Source of the DNA: Pseudobdellovibrionaceae bacterium
GTDB lineage: Bacteria > Bdellovibrionota > Bdellovibrionia > Bdellovibrionales > Bdellovibrionaceae
DNA length: 6,707 nt
Assembly (NCBI GenBank): GCA_014376325.1
Contig: JACMRP010000079.1
Span: forward strand, 1 to 6,707
Direction of reading: 5' to 3'
Shown: positions 4,641 through 6,707 of the stretch, piece by piece
Position numbering within the stretch: position 1 is the stretch's first letter
Layout of the letters: the number at the start of each line of letters is the position of its first letter
Notes under the pieces: model-generated
What the model was told of the DNA's origin: nothing
What the model saw: the letters and a program-made list of their open reading frames with translations, nothing else
Databases searched by the model: none
Made by a program: the position numbers and the translations under genes

Positions 4641-5864
4641 TTGCAGGACGCAACTACGATAAAGGCATTGAAAAATAAAAACCCGCTTATCGTATTTTTG
4701 GTGACCCTGACGCTGCTGCTATTTTATCTGGAGCGGCCCGCGCGGCAGGTCTATGATGAAAAATTCTACGTACCAGCGGCGATGGATATATTGCACGCGC
4801 GGCCCGATCCGAATTATCAGCATCCACCAGTCGCTAAAGAAATCATCGCCATCGGAATCGGCAGCTTTGGCGACGGTCCGCTCGGATGGCGGATCGGTAG
4901 CGCCGTCATGGGAGCAGCAACCCTGACTTCGTTGTACCTCATGGCTTTGTTTTTTTTCGAATCTTCCATGCTGGCTTTACTGACGATCCTTTTGATTTTT
5001 GCGAATGGATTGTTCTACCCCCTGTCCAGACTGGCTTTTCTGGACATATACAGCTTTGGCTTTTCGGTATTTGGGATCACGACGGTCCTTTACCTGTTGC
5101 GCGGTAAGATGCACGCACGAACAAACGCGATCCTGGGTGCTGCGGGTCTGTTTTTTGGTTTGGCGATGGCATCGAAGTGGTCAGCGATTGTGCTTTTCGG
5201 AATTGCGGTCGCGGCTATGCTGCATTCGAAGCGCTTCGGTGCGCGAAACTGGCTGTCTTTTATGACGGCAGCGTTAGCTTATTATTTTTTGCCGTTTTTC
5301 TTCTTAACCAATATGCACTGGGCGGATTTGCAAAGTATTTTTCAGCTGCAGTTTTCGATGTGGGACTTTCATCATCCCGCGGTTATGTCAGCGGAGTTAT
5401 CTTTAGAGAACACTTCTGCCTGGTGGCAGTGGCCCATGCGTTTGCAACCAATGTGGCTTGCGGTATTTCCGCCGGATAATCGGGACGCGACAAAGTTTTT
5501 AACCGTGGTCCTATTCGGAAACCCGTTTGTACTGATCGCCGGAATAGCGGCCCTGATTGCGGGAGAGTTTAAAAAGTCCTGGCAATTTTTGTGGATATTA
5601 GCACTGTGTCTTATGCCCTGGTTATTTTGGGCCGTTCAGGCAAGGCCCGTCACTTATTATACTTACTATTTACCGACGTCGGTGTTTTTAAGTTTTGCCA
5701 TCGTGTACCGACTGAAAACAAAAAAAACGGCCCTCAAAGTTTTGACGGCCGTTGCGATGATCTGGTTTATATGCCATTGGCCCCTGATGTCGGGGATGGA
5801 AATGAGCGAGTCGCATTTCCGCACCTTCTACCCCCATGTGCAAATGTGGGGGGAAGTGAACTAA
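4641..5864 (+). CDS. GT39 (protein O-mannosyltransferase-like) membrane glycosyltransferase
   Basis: This 407-residue polytopic protein should transfer a sugar from a polyprenyl-phosphate donor at the periplasmic face of the inner membrane. An acidic pair, Asp39-Glu40 in QVYDEKFYV, follows the first membrane segment, as in the PMT/ArnT superfamily, where this loop is catalytic. QHPPVAKE (60-67), SRLAFLD (129-135) and GLAMASKWSA (173-182) are further PMT signatures. The C-terminal part has WWQWPMRLQPMWL (261-273), FGNPF (292-296) and ARPVTYYTYYLP (334-345), typical of the four-helix C-terminal region of bacterial PMTs. It is shorter than actinobacterial PMTs (about 500 residues). No MIR domain is seen. 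The start is uncertain: an in-frame TGA at 4632 limits it, TTG 4641 and TTG 4668 both lack good ribosome sites, and the first internal ATG would delete the Asp-Glu motif. The acceptor is unknown. Confidence 0.85.
   Translation: MQDATTIKALKNKNPLIVFLVTLTLLLFYLERPARQVYDEKFYVPAAMDILHARPDPNYQHPPVAKEIIAIGIGSFGDGPLGWRIGSAVMGAATLTSLYLMALFFFESSMLALLTILLIFANGLFYPLSRLAFLDIYSFGFSVFGITTVLYLLRGKMHARTNAILGAAGLFFGLAMASKWSAIVLFGIAVAAMLHSKRFGARNWLSFMTAALAYYFLPFFFLTNMHWADLQSIFQLQFSMWDFHHPAVMSAELSLENTSAWWQWPMRLQPMWLAVFPPDNRDATKFLTVVLFGNPFVLIAGIAALIAGEFKKSWQFLWILALCLMPWLFWAVQARPVTYYTYYLPTSVFLSFAIVYRLKTKKTALKVLTAVAMIWFICHWPLMSGMEMSESHFRTFYPHVQMWGEVN
5715..5753 (-). terminator. Intrinsic terminator of the DEAD-box helicase gene, inside the GT39 gene
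   Basis: On the minus strand AACGGCC (5753-5747) and GGCCGTT (5732-5726) form a perfect 7-bp GC-rich stem. One mismatch follows, then a further inner stem (TCAA/TTGA) around a four-base loop. The 3' side runs straight into eight T residues (5727-5720), then G and four more T. This is a textbook rho-independent terminator for leftward transcription, about 110 bases beyond the helicase stop. It lies within codons for the Lys/Thr-rich loop near residue 360 of the glycosyltransferase. Confidence 0.75.
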
Positions 5865-6707
5865 GCCCGCTGAAATCCCAGCTTCTTCGCTTTTTTCTTT
5901 TTAACGGCCGAGTGTTTTCGTCCGGGCAAAGTCGGTGACGCTTTTGTCGCCGCCGTCGTGCGCATTTCGCCTTTGTTCGGATCCACCTTCGGCGTCTTCG
6001 CGTTGAGCTGACTGATCAGACGTTGATCACGTTCGGTGACCAGATTAATGACCACGCCCGGTTTGCCGGCACGTGCCGTTCGACCAGCACGGTGAAGGTA
6101 GTTCACCATCTGTCGTGGTAAGTGGAAATTCACCACGCGACCCACGTGTTCTAGATCCAGACCACGGGCCGCTAGATCGGTCGACACCAGGATATCAATT
6201 TTGCCTTCGCGGAATTTTTTAAGATTCGCCCGACGATCATTTTTGTCCATCTCCCCGCGGTAAACGGCGCAATTGTAACCCTTTTCAACAATTTCTTTCG
6301 CGAGCTTGTCGCACTGTTCGCGCGTATTCACAAAAACCAAAGTGCCACCCGCGATCGGCTTCGCCAAGATCGTTTCGAAAACTTCCCAGCGGACTCCGTC
6401 TTTGACGGTTCGGTTGTGCGTTGTTAATGAAGTCACGGTCTTGCCGGCACCGGACGTGCGGATCACTTCTGCGGAAGTGAATTGCATGTTAATTAGATCT
6501 TGAACCGATGCCGATAAGGTCGCCGTAAACATCGCCATCTGAACGTCTTTCGGACAGGCGCTCGTGATGGTGTCAGAGTCCGGCAAAAATCCTTGATCGA
6601 GCATTTCGTCAGCCTCGTCAAAGATCAGCATGCGAACATCGCTCATATTCAGTAAATCTTTTTGCAGTAACTGAAGCAATCGACCAGGAGTTGCCAACAG
6701 TATTTCA
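5861..6707 (-). CDS. DEAD-box ATP-dependent RNA helicase, C-terminal part (5' end beyond the window)
   Basis: About 281 codons are visible and the frame is open through the window edge, where the coding sequence reads EILLATPGRL. The N-terminal Q-motif, Walker A and PTREL segments therefore lie outside. Visible motifs in order are TPGR (Ib), FDEADEMLD (motif II, Asp-Glu-Ala-Asp), FTATLS (motif III, usually SAT), TLVFVNT (IV), ILVSTDLAARGLD (V) and HRAGRTARAG (VI). A short lysine-rich tail (AVKKKKAKKLG) ends the protein. Such enzymes use ATP to remodel RNA in ribosome assembly or mRNA decay. The tail is too short and generic to tell RhlE-, RhlB- or SrmB-like roles apart. The TAG stop interlocks over four bases with the TAA of the convergent glycosyltransferase gene, and its terminator lies inside that gene. 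Confidence 0.93.
   Translation of the reverse strand, partial: EILLATPGRLLQLLQKDLLNMSDVRMLIFDEADEMLDQGFLPDSDTITSACPKDVQMAMFTATLSASVQDLINMQFTSAEVIRTSGAGKTVTSLTTHNRTVKDGVRWEVFETILAKPIAGGTLVFVNTREQCDKLAKEIVEKGYNCAVYRGEMDKNDRRANLKKFREGKIDILVSTDLAARGLDLEHVGRVVNFHLPRQMVNYLHRAGRTARAGKPGVVINLVTERDQRLISQLNAKTPKVDPNKGEMRTTAATKASPTLPGRKHSAVKKKKAKKLGFQRA

Noticed and set aside
5886..5903. T-rich run after the GT39 gene as a plus-strand terminator
   Set aside because: The run is the complement of lysine codons in the helicase tail, and only a 3-bp stem can be drawn before it.

Overview
The window is about 6.7 kb of compact chromosome with roughly balanced base composition (near 50% GC by eye). It comes from a Gram-negative, double-membraned bacterium: there is a periplasmic efflux adaptor with a Sec signal and a LysM protein ending in an outer-membrane beta-barrel. 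The gene mix and protein style fit a Bdellovibrio-like member of Bdellovibrionota. That placement is an impression from recall, not from a search. I see no insertion sequence, CRISPR array, tRNA or rRNA, and nothing that looks recently transferred.

Layout. (1) Bases 1-883, minus strand: a hairpin-less RND/HlyD-type periplasmic adaptor, followed with a 4-base ATGA overlap by the first codons of a further gene cut off by the window edge, probably the RND permease. A sigma70-like promoter lies just upstream of the adaptor. (2) Bases 1064-2155, plus strand: an exported protein with a LysM domain, a proline-rich linker and a predicted outer-membrane beta-barrel. (3) Bases 2152-4431, minus strand: a tightly overlapping three-gene operon of a type III polyketide synthase, a small polytopic membrane protein of no family I can name, and a UbiG-like O-methyltransferase. 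(4) Bases 4432-4640: a non-coding divergent control region with an inverted repeat, a candidate promoter and a 27-codon ORF. (5) Bases 4641-5864, plus strand: a bacterial protein O-mannosyltransferase-like (GT39) membrane glycosyltransferase. (6) Bases 5861-6707, minus strand: the C-terminal part of a DEAD-box RNA helicase cut by the window edge.

The most interesting unit is the three-gene operon. The synthase has an intact Cys-His-Asn triad. The last gene is close to UbiG, an enzyme that methylates ring hydroxyls on lipid-tailed aromatics. Together they suggest a pathway for a methylated phenolic lipid or lipoquinone. The middle protein carries the same Asp-Glu...His / His-Pro pattern twice at membrane boundaries, and is a candidate for the ring-oxidising or other membrane step that such a pathway would need. 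No flavin hydroxylase, which does that job in the Streptomyces srs cluster, is present in the window.

The architecture is very economical. Both convergent gene pairs interlock their stop codons over exactly four bases, so there is no intergenic space for terminators. In each case a hairpin with a U-tract for the minus-strand transcript lies about 100 bases inside the opposing gene.
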